A stretch of DNA of 64,000 bases from Rhodosorus marinus (Eukaryota; Rhodophyta; Stylonematophyceae; Stylonematales; Stylonemataceae): the NCBI GenBank assembly GCA_029953675.1, contig JAMWBK010000007.1, positions 1,488,001 to 1,552,000 on the forward strand. Reading direction: 5' to 3'. Shown one piece after another: positions 55,423 through 64,000 of this stretch. The notes under the pieces are model-generated. The model was given only the letters and a program-made list of their open reading frames with translations, did no database searches and was not told the DNA's origin. The position numbers were made by a program, and so were the translations under genes. How positions within the stretch are numbered: position 1 is the first letter of the stretch; every line of letters starts with the position of its first letter.

Positions 55423-55761
55423 TCTTGCATCTGCGTGCGAGACCGCAACACCGTCTCGATAACGGGGCGGTTTCCCACATTTAGCAGCGAACACCAACTT
55501 TGTCGCATATAGACGACTTGTTGCGAGAACGCAATGCAGGAATGTTCAGAAGATGTCGAGTGAGGCGCAGGAAAACACTCAAGGAGCCAGACCGAACTTC
55601 AGAATCTCTCACATTGTGATCAATGGCCGAACGGCAACACAGGGTACTTGCTACCAAGGGCGAAATGCAGAAAATGGTACGCAGAAACAGTTCCGCGTAC
55701 CGTCAGAATGATGTCGGATGGAGACGACGCAGAAGACTCACATCCGAGGCGGCGTCACATA

Positions 55762-55859
55762 GACCTTCAGAATCGCACATGTCATTGTCGACGGCCGTTG
55801 TCGAAACAAGAAGACGGTTCACCGGTTGGTCAAGTAAACAACCAATCAGCGAACTTATG
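55762..55859. repeat. Dispersed repeat, copy B
   Basis: Second copy of the segment at 52376-52472, same strand, sharing CGACGGCCGTTGTC and CCGGTTGGTCAAGTAAAC. About 80 percent similar by eye. Confidence 0.75.
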
Positions 55860-56089
55860 CAAGATTTCGTCCACAAAAAACTCGTTCGTGGGCGACTTAT
55901 CGGAATTTCTTCTTCGAATAACATTAATATTACTAGAAAAGTAGAAATTATTTATAAGTTATTCTAGTTACATGCTATAATTGGATACGAATGTGAATGT
56001 TTTTTAAAATAATTAGATAGATGTTTACTGATACTCACTTCAACTATTCGAAAGGCAGTATTCTGGGAAAGATCGAATCGAGAGATCTC

Positions 56090-56790
56090 CAGTCCCCTAA
56101 TTCAATATTGATGGCTGTTGTCTAAACTTGAAACTTGAAAGCGATACCCTTAAAGGCCCACTGGAAATACCTTCCAGGACCTTTGGCGGCGCTTCTCTGC
56201 TCACAACTGGGATCCTGGAAGGCCCTATCGTGCGGGATCGAAGGCCTGTTAGGCACCTCAGTATCAAGTGAAAGGTGGAATCGATATCTTGGATCTCTTA
56301 AATCAATATTGATGGCTGTTGATCCAAGACGAAAAAAAAAAAAACAACCTGAAAGCGACACAAGTTTAAGAGCACGTTGGAATCTATCTTTCCATTCTCT
56401 CGCGCCTCCTCAACGTCTGGTAGGCTTCGTGGGGTCGATGAAAACTAAGGAGACGCCTCCACCTTTAATTATCCGCTGACATGGACATCAGTAAATTCTG
56501 ATGGATTTGGTCGATCCATCGAGGTTCCATTCTCTCGCGCCTCCTCAACGTCTGGAAGGCTTCGTCGATGAAAACTAAGGGGACGCCTCCACCTTTAATT
56601 ATCCGCTGACATTTGGTTGAATGGACATCAGTAAATTCTGATGGATTTTGTCGAACTTGAAAGCGGCTCCCTTTTAAACGCTCAGTGGAGTCTATGTTTC
56701 CATGTCTCCAGACCTTTCTCAAATTCGGACGCCTGCGCCATATATATTCACCGACGTTTGGTTGAATGGACATCAGTAAATTCTGCTCTG
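56090..56790. repeat. Nested tandem repeats
   Basis: Two clear copies of a unit of about 120 bp (56390-56508 and 56524-56649, period about 134) share CCATTCTCTCGCGCCTCCTC, GCCTCCACCTTTAATTATCC and GGACATCAGTAAATTCTGAT. A partial third end copy lies at 56758-56785. Around them, words like TTGAAAGCG and AATATTGATGGCTGTTG recur at about 56096/56305 and 56134/56350/56656. Non-coding. Confidence 0.85.
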
Positions 56791-57160
56791 GCGTTCGTTA
56801 GCAAGTTCAACGGATACATTTAACCATAGAGTAACTTGGCGTGAGGCTCCTGGGAAAAGGCCTTTTCCTGTAAAAACAGGATGGAACCTACGACCAAGTC
56901 ATGGTCAGTAGTTTGAAAGGAAATTATGTCTACGTGAGCAATTATGATTGGATAAAATTCAAGACAAATATGTTTTTTATTAAATATACTTTTCGAGAAA
57001 TATTTTAAATTACTTTATTATTTACATTGGAATATCTCGAAGCCATTTGGCTACGTTTCGCGTCTGAACTGCGTGGAAATCTGTTTTTGGGCATTGCTAT
57101 TCTGATCCTCGATGATGGAATGAAGCGGGGAAGCCAGTTGCACGTTTGCTCTTGGAATAC

Positions 57161-57168
57161 TATATAAA
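57161..57168 (+). promoter_or_regulatory. TATA box of HLIP-like copy 4
   Basis: TATATAAA, about 125 bp upstream of the ATG at 57287, similar in place to the boxes of copies 3 and 5. Confidence 0.65.
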
Positions 57169-57286
57169 CCTTGGGTTCACCTCCGACATCCTCACAGCTG
57201 AACAGGCAAGACTAAGGGATAGACTAGATGCAGGTGAAGAGGATAAAATTTTGAGGTCTGAACAGAAAACTATACAAGCGGTCGAG

Positions 57287-57583
57287 ATGGCGTTCGTATC
57301 TGGAAGTAGCTTCGTTGGACAGAGGATTGCGGGAAGGCAGCAGACATGTAAGAGGACCACGGGGACCACTGCCGTGAGAATGGCTCTCGAGAAGGAGGAC
57401 AAGATCATTGTCACGCTCGAGGATCTGAAATTGGATGAGAAGCGAAATGGCTGGACGTTTTACAGTGAGGCGTGGAATGGAAGGCTTGCAATGTTGGGAA
57501 TGATCATCGCCATTGGAACCGAACAGATTAACCCCGCTCACCCTACCATTATTCATCAGCTGGGAGCGTTGGTTGGACAGTAA
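57287..57583 (+). CDS. HLIP-like one-helix protein, copy 4
   Basis: Intronless, 98 residues: MAFVSGSSFVGQRIAGRQQT leader, CKRTTGTTAVRMALEK, linker EDLKLDEKRNGWTFYS, EAWNGR at 61-66, LAMLGMIIAIGTEQ helix and end INPAHPTIIHQLGALVGQ. Differs from copy 3 at only a handful of residues. An in-frame ATG at 57146 would add 47 residues, but it precedes the TATA box and the shared MAFV start is clearly the right one. Role as for the family: pigment binding and photoprotection in the thylakoid, inferred. Divergent to copy 3, with the repeat-rich spacer between. Confidence 0.94.
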   Translation: MAFVSGSSFVGQRIAGRQQTCKRTTGTTAVRMALEKEDKIIVTLEDLKLDEKRNGWTFYSEAWNGRLAMLGMIIAIGTEQINPAHPTIIHQLGALVGQ

Positions 57584-58714
57584 ACCCGCTTTGCAATCCT
57601 CCCGAGGTGCAGCAAGTAAGCTATGTGTGTGTATATTCCTTTGCTAACTGCTCGAGTAAAACTGTCCTGTTAGACATTCTGCTACGGAACGTACTGTTTT
57701 CTAACCCAAACCTATAAATAAAACACCTACATACGAAATAACATCTATTAACTATCGTCCGTCCCATGCTAACCCCACAATCCGTGCCAATACTTCACAC
57801 AACATCCACATTTCTTTCAGCCACAAACAAAGAATTATGCCGGTGGTACATAGCTAGTACCAACTTCTACATATTATAAAGTAACTTTTGCCATCTATCT
57901 CCTCCCCTTAAAATTATACTCTATTCACCCCATCTAACTCTATCATCCCATTTCCTGTTCAATGATGGGGCAAAGCAAATTCTCACTATCCTTTCTACAG
58001 TTTGGCTTGTTCCTAGTAACGGCAGGTGAAAGTATGCTACCAGTGCAGGTTGAAAAACTCGTCCTACGCGTTGGCAATAATGCTGCACGTAACTGGAGAG
58101 AAGCGGGAGCAAGTTTGCACTGAGTAACTGCGCACGCTATGTACCCTCCGGCAGAATTTGGATTACGTGATGGATTATTACTCATCGTGGCTGCAGGTGG
58201 TTGTTTTGGTTGGTAGTGATGACTACGTTGTTTAGAAGGAAGGGGAACAATTTGTCCTTCATTTTAGTGACGTTACGTTCGTATGTTCAGTGCCCTGCAG
58301 CGGAAAGGAAAAAATTTATCGGGCATTTTCCTGCCGTGGCAACTATGGTTGTACATAGTTTATTTTGCTAGATAGTAGGACGGTGTGCGATTGATAGGTA
58401 GTGGAACTGCTGATTATATTATGATGCAAGGTTGCTCAGGTGTTGCAGGGTTCTCTAGTAGTGTTTGTATACACCACATGATTGTGTGCGCTGGAATATC
58501 ATAGATTCTGCATTAAAAGCAGGGTTCATTTGAGGCGGTATAAATTGCTTGTGCAAGTTTGAGGAATGATTTTTTTTATTCTCATATTATGTGAGAAAGA
58601 GTTTTTCTCTCGTCCGCAGACGTGCTAACCTTCCAAGCCATAGAGGGTGTACTAGTGCTGCCATTAATTACTGAATAAGTACAACTTCATTTTATACACA
58701 ATACATGTAGGAAG
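57584..58714. other. Intergenic between convergent copies 4 and 5
   Basis: Mixed composition; a minus-strand frame at 57943-58185 is open but not recognised. No gene called. Confidence 0.4.
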
Positions 58715-59005
58715 TTACTGTCCAACCAAGGCTCCAAGCTGCTGCACAATAGTAGGGTGAGCCGGGTTGATTTGCTCTGTGCCGATGGCGATAATCATAC
58801 CCAACATAGCGATTCTGCCGTTCCAGTTCTCACTGAAGAAAGTCCATCCGCTTCGCTTCTCATCCCTCTTGAGATCATCGAGCGTAATTAGAATCTTATC
58901 ATCATCCTTCTTCGCGGCCATTCTCACGCCACCGCTGGCCCGCCTGCATACTTTCTTGCTGACTGCCTTGTGCCCCACAAAGTTGCTCCCAGATACGAAC
59001 GCCAT
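58715..59005 (-). CDS. HLIP-like one-helix protein, copy 5
   Basis: Intronless, 96 residues. Leader MAFVSGSNFVGHKAVSKKVC, then RRASGGVRMAAKKDDD, linker DDLKRDEKRSGWTFFS, pigment-binding ENWNGR at 59-64, helix IAMLGMIIAIGTEQ and end INPAHPTIVQQLGALVGQ. It is closest to copy 1 (shared DLKRDEKRSGWTF, SENWNGRIAMLGM), so copies 1 and 5 form one subgroup and copies 3, 4 and 6 another. A TATA-like GGCTATATAA lies at 59121-59130 (minus), about 115 bp upstream. Confidence 0.94.
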   Translation of the reverse strand: MAFVSGSNFVGHKAVSKKVCRRASGGVRMAAKKDDDKILITLDDLKRDEKRSGWTFFSENWNGRIAMLGMIIAIGTEQINPAHPTIVQQLGALVGQ

Positions 59006-61879
59006 TGGTGCTTGTTAGGATTCCTCGTTATAATCTTCCGTGTCGTTCTTCCCCCCTGTGCTCTTGAGTGCTTGTCTTTCTTCTCTCGCGGCAGAGGTGC
59101 AAAAGCGTAGCCACGAGCCATTATATAGCCTTTCAGCTATACAGTCGTTCGGATTATCCTCCATTAACCCCGACGCCGATCTACACATGCTTTCCAAAGA
59201 GCATGGCCAGGATCTCCGATCCTGTAATCGACGGGCTTCTTCGAGGGTTTTCAAATTTTCATCAAACCGTGAGTCTCTTCCCTTCACGTACTTCGCCCAG
59301 AATGAGATAGTATACCGTCCAGAAGATTTCCCCGTCTCTCATCAAGGTAATGAATGGCCAAGGTTGCTTCCTTCAAGCAACGCCCAACTCCATTTCGAGC
59401 TTGTCCTTGTTCGTATCTCGGCAGTATCTCAGAACATCGAGCAGACGATCTCATCCCCCCCATTCCGAACCTATGGTTGAGCATTTTCAAGCCGCCAAAG
59501 CTTTTCCGCGCACATACCATCGAGGTCCATTTCCATGAACCTTAATGAGCCGTTTCAAAGCACCCAAGCAGCCCAATCTCAATTCAATCTAGTTTCGCGA
59601 AAACCGAAACGGGTTGCCTTTCTGACAAATCTTAACAAACAAAAAAATAACAGCAGAGCTCGTTCCCACGGCGGTACACTTTCACGCTGAAGCACTTAAC
59701 TAAACAGAGACGACAATCACCTTCTTTAACGGTGGAAAGATCATCGATTCCTTCACATCTGCCACCAAGCCATTCCCCACCCATCCAATTGGATTCCCCA
59801 GACCAATTCCTGGTCGTTCCTGCTTTGCATTTCAGTTACAAAATTAACCAATAGAAACCTAGTCAGGAATACTTTTGTCCACAAAATCAGCGTTTGGAGA
59901 AGTAGACTAATTTGTATCAAATTATGAGTTAGTAGTAATAAATATTGGAAGTGTTTAGGCGATTAGTTGAAACTGAAACTTTATTGGATATGTTCGGTAG
60001 ATATTTTTGAAATAGTTCGAGGTTCGTTGGGAATTGATTTTGCCATATCAAAAAAAATGTAAATTGATTCAGCCCATTCCAATTTCCGATTTCATTCAGC
60101 TCGGCGGTGGGCAGAATGGTGCGATTCCCCCCGGCCTCATCCCGTCCACCCAACCCGACATCAATGTTCACGATCCGTTGTCTTTTGGTTGAACTCATCC
60201 TGGCTAATATCTTAGACCGCTCTGTTCTTTATTGAAGGACAACCTGCAGAGTCGGGAGTGTTCTACTCTGTTTGGAGTCGGTTGCACTGTTGAATTACTG
60301 ACATTGGAATTCGTGATATCTTGCTTGAAGAAGACGCATGTCACTGCATTCTTCTAACCTATCCTTGGATGTAGGGATTCTGTGAAGACGCCAACGGAGC
60401 CGATTCTTGTGGTGGAAGGTCCCTCCGCAGATTGCAAAGACTTTCAAAGTTTCCCCTTAGATGGGAAACTTGCTCGCCGCATCCCTTGAATCGGTTATTT
60501 GCAAGGAAATGTTTTGCCTTGGACGCCACGGGCAGACCATTAGAATGGAATTCTGAGGTCTGAGGTGGTTTGATAGGGCTTATATCTGCTGCAGCGTCAA
60601 ACGACTGGAACAGCATGTCCAACATTACTCCGTGAAGAGATCGGTGCCACTCTGCCATATTGGAAAACCGTTTTGAGATTCCATTCAAGATATTGATGAA
60701 TTTTTGATTATTTCCGTCGCAAGCTAATTCTCGCTGTGTGGCTGAAGACTTGGTGGACTAGAGGCCTGGCTTGTGCAATTTTCATCATCAATCGCTTGCA
60801 AATGTTCGTGCCAGGAGGACCTCCCTCCCCTGAAGGCAACTGTAGCGGCATAGATCAGTTCATCCGGGAATGCGTTGAGGACTGTTCAAGGTGGATAGCG
60901 AGGGAGTGCGCGGGGGACAATGCCACGGTTAACTAGCCCAATGCGGAATCCAGCAGCAATTAACTTTGCTCTGCAGCCTACGAAAGCGCTGGTCCTGCTC
61001 GCAAACATCTACAATGCACGATCGCCGTTTCCAATTTTCCTGCGTCCTGTCACACGCTAGGGCCAACCTCTCGTAACTTGGCAACAGGCTTTGTAAACCG
61101 TGGCATCTGATAGCCTCATGTTGGGGCGCCTGCCGCGATGCGCAACCTGAGAGTACTGAGCACGTCCCATCGCAATTCGTCAAAAAACTGGTAAAATCAA
61201 AATAACGTCTAGGATTGAATTTATTCGTTTCCGCGAAGATGTCCAATTGAAAACAGGTACATTCCAATGCTACAATTTATTTAATAATTGAATCTCATCT
61301 TCCATTAAATCCATGGAAATTAGATCAAAACGCCTCTTCGATATCCGCTTAGCAGATATTATGAATTTTATCAGAATTATTAATAAAAACACCTCAAAAC
61401 TCTTCACGATACTTTAGAATGATATCCAATTAATTACGACTTCGTTCGAGAAAATCTCAAAAAAAAGGTTTTTATTTTTATGTATTTATGATTTTCGGAA
61501 TAATATCTCCACATATTATTAGAATTAAATTTTGTGTGGAGATAATTGATTGAGTCTTGTCTGCGAACGGACACCACATCGTCAGCGAGGTGGGGGGGAT
61601 AGAGGTTTACACACATTGCTAGGCTCTCAGATATCTCATGATGAGAGACCTCTCACTGCAAGGTTTCTCAATTCTCGCGCTGTCCACGTTCTGACGCAGA
61701 TAGCCACTGTTGGGGTAGTGTGAGATGGACTAAGTGTTTTTTGGGCGATATATTTCGATGACCAAAGCGTATTAGAGAGCCAGTGCGTGACCGGCTATGC
61801 TTCCGCCCCATGTGAGTGAGATAGGTCAGAAGCAGTTTATCACTAGTAAGGGGATCGTTTCAACATAATATCATCAAAG
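59006..61879. other. Intergenic, weak frames
   Basis: A minus-strand frame near 60658-60359 (MAEWHRSLHGVMLDMLFQ...) and one at 60198-59929 (MSSTKRQRIVNIDVGLGG...) start with ATG and look mildly coding, but neither is recognised. 61260-61550 is AT-rich. A weak TATA-like word GATATATTTC lies at 61747-61756 before copy 6. Confidence 0.4.
59121..59130 (-). promoter_or_regulatory. TATA box of HLIP-like copy 5
   Basis: GGCTATATAA on the minus strand, about 115 bp upstream of the ATG at 59005. Confidence 0.6.
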
Positions 61880-62173
61880 ATGGCGTTTGTATCTGGGAAT
61901 GGCTTTGTGGGGAAAACTTTGGCGGGTAGGGCGCAAACATGCAAGAGGACTGGCGCTGCCGCCATGAAGATGGCCCTGGAGAATGATAACAGGATTATAG
62001 TCACATTGGACGATCTGAAGAGGGATGAGAAGCGCAAAGGATGGACGTTCTACAGCGAAGCTTGGAATGGAAGACTGGCTATGTTGGGGCTGATGATCGC
62101 TATCGGGACTGAACAAATCAACCCGGCCCATCCAACCATTATTCACCAGCTCGGAGCGCTTGTTGGTCAGTAG
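61880..62173 (+). CDS. HLIP-like one-helix protein, copy 6
   Basis: Intronless, 97 residues. Leader MAFVSGNGFVGKTLAGRAQT, then CKRTGAAAMKMALEND, linker DDLKRDEKRKGWTFYS, pigment-binding EAWNGR at 60-65, helix LAMLGLMIAIGTEQ and end INPAHPTIIHQLGALVGQ, identical to copies 3 and 4 over the last 18 residues. It combines the DLKRDEKR linker of copies 1 and 5 with the EAWNGR helix of copies 3 and 4, which could mean recombination between subgroups. Last member of the cluster. Confidence 0.94.
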   Translation: MAFVSGNGFVGKTLAGRAQTCKRTGAAAMKMALENDNRIIVTLDDLKRDEKRKGWTFYSEAWNGRLAMLGLMIAIGTEQINPAHPTIIHQLGALVGQ

Positions 62174-63667
62174 ATGGCCACACTGTGACTCGCCGGGACT
62201 GTACAACGCTCCAGATTCGTACATGATGTCCAGTTCGTGCATAAGCAGCTAAACGAACAAGAGAACGGATACAGGTGTAGATAAAACATATTTGTGCATT
62301 GTCAATAAAATTGAATTTTTAAGAAAAATTGGTTCAAACGTCAAAACTACTGAAACGAAAGCCTATCGTACCAGGAGTCTTTTGCAAGTGACGGATCTAG
62401 AATCTCCTGTAGGCAAGGAAAGATCGTCCACGGAACCCACGAGATATGCCGCAAGCCCCCATTGTTTGCTCGCAAAACACGTATGTGAGTCCACCACCCC
62501 CTCGTTGAGGAGTCACCCTTCGGACAAAAAAAGGTCAATGACATATGGAAATGGTGTAGACAGCATACATATCATTAATACACTGGAGGGGGAATGCGCG
62601 TCTTGACAGCTCTTTAAGAACCTCGCTCTCGCTCCCAATCGTCCTCCACACTAAGCAAGATTTTTCATCATCGACCTTTGAATCGCGTAGTTCTATCTTC
62701 GTACTCCTCCAGATCCAATGAAAAAAGCTCGTGTCCTTTTCCGGGCGGGTTGACGTTCAACTGGTCTGAGGATGTATGGGAGAAGGCAGTCAGTTCGACT
62801 GACTTCTCCTTCATCCATCTAAGTAACCCAAATAGCGCTCCTCCTACCGGTACCTAGTAAGCTCAATCCCACCAACCATCCACCCAGGTTGCAATTATAA
62901 GCAAAGGACAGCTGTCCATCAGGGTTTCTAGATTAGGGGATTTGGTGCTCAGGGTCTTTTGAGGCGACGTGAGGCACGAAGGAGGCTAGCGATACGCTCA
63001 AAAATTTCCTTCAACAGCTAATCTACCCACCTAGCGTTCCTGCTTCCATTGTAAAGTAAGGCCAAATAAGAGTAACCCCAAATAATAGACCCGCTGTTAG
63101 CCGGACGGACTTCGAACAGCAAGACGAGGTTGCATCTCAGGCTAGGGTTTCTGGGCGGGGTTTTTGATGACAGGGTGTTTCTGATTTAAATTGAAAAACA
63201 GCTTGGGCCTAAATTACGCCCAGCTCTCCTTCAACATCTAATCAACCAACCTAGCACTCCCCCTACCAGTGCCGCCGAGTAAGTTCAATCCCAACAACCG
63301 TCCGCCCCCATGTCGCAACTATAAGTCAAGGACAGCTGTCCGCTAGGCTGAGGGGGATTTTTTGCGGTCGGGGTGCTTTTGAGGCAACCTGATACATGAA
63401 GGAGGCTAGTGATCCACTGAAATCTCCTTGAAGCCCTAATCAACACACCTCAAACTCCTCTGACGAGTGCCAAGTAAAGCCAACACGGTCCCACTGCTCG
63501 TCCCGCCATGCGCAAAGCGATAGCCACACGATCTCGAGGAGATGCCATTGTGACAACACTAAGTCGTTTGTGAAGTCTGTTTTTGGGGAGGTTTGAGTTG
63601 GGAGATGGGATGAGACTTCTTTTGCTGAGGAAGAAAACGATCCTGATGGTGTAAATTTCGTTTCAAT
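62174..63667. other. Intergenic, repeat-containing
   Basis: 62620-63475 contains diverged tandem repeats, listed separately. No gene recognised. Promoter of the glycosyltransferase must lie near the end. Confidence 0.45.
62840..63475. repeat. Diverged tandem repeats, about 0.4 kb period
   Basis: Copies near 62840-63050 and 63255-63465 share, in order, AGTAAG-TCAATCCCA, AAGGACAGCTGTCC, CTTTTGAGGC and GAAGGAGGCTAG. A shorter middle part (about 63210-63260) repeats CTCCTTCAACA-CTAATC and CCTAGC. Probably non-coding repeats or transposon remains. Confidence 0.7.
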
Positions 63668-64000
63668 ATGAGTCAATTTGAAGGCTTTCGTGGCGGTAAT
63701 GCCGGTGTTGGGGTTGAAACGGGAGGATTTGGAATTCGACCGTACAAGATCGCGGTGATCGCTTGGGAGAGTCTTCATGGGGTTGCTGTCGGATCCGTTT
63801 CGGTTCACGTGAGCTACCTGGCTGAGAACCTCGTGCAAAGAGGTCATGAGGTTCACCTCTTCGTCAGAAGGGCGCCGCAGCAGTCTGAATATGAGAACGT
63901 TCATGGAGTTCATTACCATAGAGTTTATTCCACTTACGACAGAGATTTCGTCACGGAGGTTTCGAATCTGGTGAGGCAAAACGAAAAGAGAATAATGGGA
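63668..64000 (+). CDS. GT4/GT-B family glycosyltransferase, 5' part only
   Basis: Open from an ATG at 63668 to the window end (111 codons seen), so the 3' part is outside. After a Gly-rich start (SQFEGFRGGNAGVGVETGGF) comes the first strand and loop of a GT-B fold, YKIAVIAWESLHGVAVGSVS, then VHVSYLAENLVQRGHEVHLF, which matches the GxxxHVxxLAxxLxxRGHEVHxF signature of family-4 sucrose/glycogen-synthase-like transferases. ENVHGVHYHRVYSTYDRDFV follows, also typical. Acceptor and product cannot be told from this part; glycan, floridean-starch or glycolipid synthesis are possibilities. No transit peptide is clear. A long minus-strand frame over the same bases is a shadow. Confidence 0.82.
   Translation, partial: MSQFEGFRGGNAGVGVETGGFGIRPYKIAVIAWESLHGVAVGSVSVHVSYLAENLVQRGHEVHLFVRRAPQQSEYENVHGVHYHRVYSTYDRDFVTEVSNLVRQNEKRIMG

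Larger units (their letters stand above)
55276..57286. other. Spacer between divergent HLIP-like copies, repeat-rich
   Basis: Holds the promoters of copies 3 and 4, dispersed repeat copy B (55762-55859) and a cluster of diverged repeats (56090-56790). No other gene recognised. Confidence 0.5.

Noticed and set aside
57146-57286. 47-residue N-terminal extension of HLIP-like copy 4
   Set aside because: Its start codon lies upstream of the TATA box and the other copies all start at MAFV.
63440-63979. Minus-strand frame of 179 codons
   Set aside because: Antisense to the glycosyltransferase exon, whose motifs are clear.
1-64000. CRISPR arrays, rRNA, bacterial operons, integrated virus or intact transposon
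   Set aside because: No regularly spaced repeats, no rRNA segments recognised, no replicase, integrase, transposase or capsid reading frames seen.

Overview
This window looks like nuclear DNA of a photosynthetic eukaryote, most likely a red alga. Genes are well spaced, most are interrupted by short GT-AG introns (mostly 70-140 nt), and they lie on both strands without operons. Several products begin with a short leader that has phenylalanine at residue 3 (MAFV...), as in red algal and glaucophyte plastid transit peptides. Six genes encode single-helix HLIP-like chlorophyll-binding proteins. The gene set (plastid-type FBPase, CCA1/REVEILLE-type MYB, LAZ1/TMEM184, plant-style RING-ePHD-BRCT protein, DUF3110) fits Archaeplastida. 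I cannot name the genus. Exon coordinates are hand-made splice predictions; for the named genes they give one continuous frame with matching intron phases.

Layout. 0-15 kb: dephospho-CoA kinase (-), a CobW/ZNG1 GTPase (+), mitochondrial ribosomal protein uL4 (-), PRPP synthetase (+), a DUF5522-like protein fused to a DnaJ-type zinc finger (-), the TFIIIB subunit Bdp1 (+), mitochondrial import co-chaperone Pam18 (-) and fructose-1,6-bisphosphatase (-). 15-30 kb: a SHAQKYF-class MYB factor (-), a decayed or poorly resolved isochorismatase-like locus (-), a four-pass membrane protein (-), a metaxin-like outer-membrane import protein (-), an intracellular beta-helix protein (+) and an unknown coiled-coil protein (-). 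31-44 kb: plastid DUF3110 protein (+), PAP2 phosphatase (+), BRCA1/BARD1-like protein (-), an acidic CxxC/coiled-coil protein (-), LAZ1/TMEM184 protein (+), a family-4 uracil-DNA glycosylase relative (+) and a GATA factor (-). 45-50 kb: small unknown genes and a membrane/coiled-coil protein. 51.8-62.2 kb: the HLIP-like cluster. The window ends inside a family-4 glycosyltransferase (+).

The most striking region is the HLIP-like cluster: six intact, mostly very similar genes in 10.3 kb, in mixed orientation (+ - - + - +), separated by diverged repeats, three of them with clear TATA boxes 110-150 bp upstream of the start codon. It looks like recent local amplification of a photoprotection gene, with one copy (52962-53249) diverging. 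Elsewhere neighbouring genes have no obvious joint pathway. Several intergenic stretches (about 4.4-5.3, 9.4-9.7, 21.2-23, 32.3-32.6, 38.5-38.8, 44-45, 53.4-54 kb) are AT-rich with homopolymer runs and appear non-coding.
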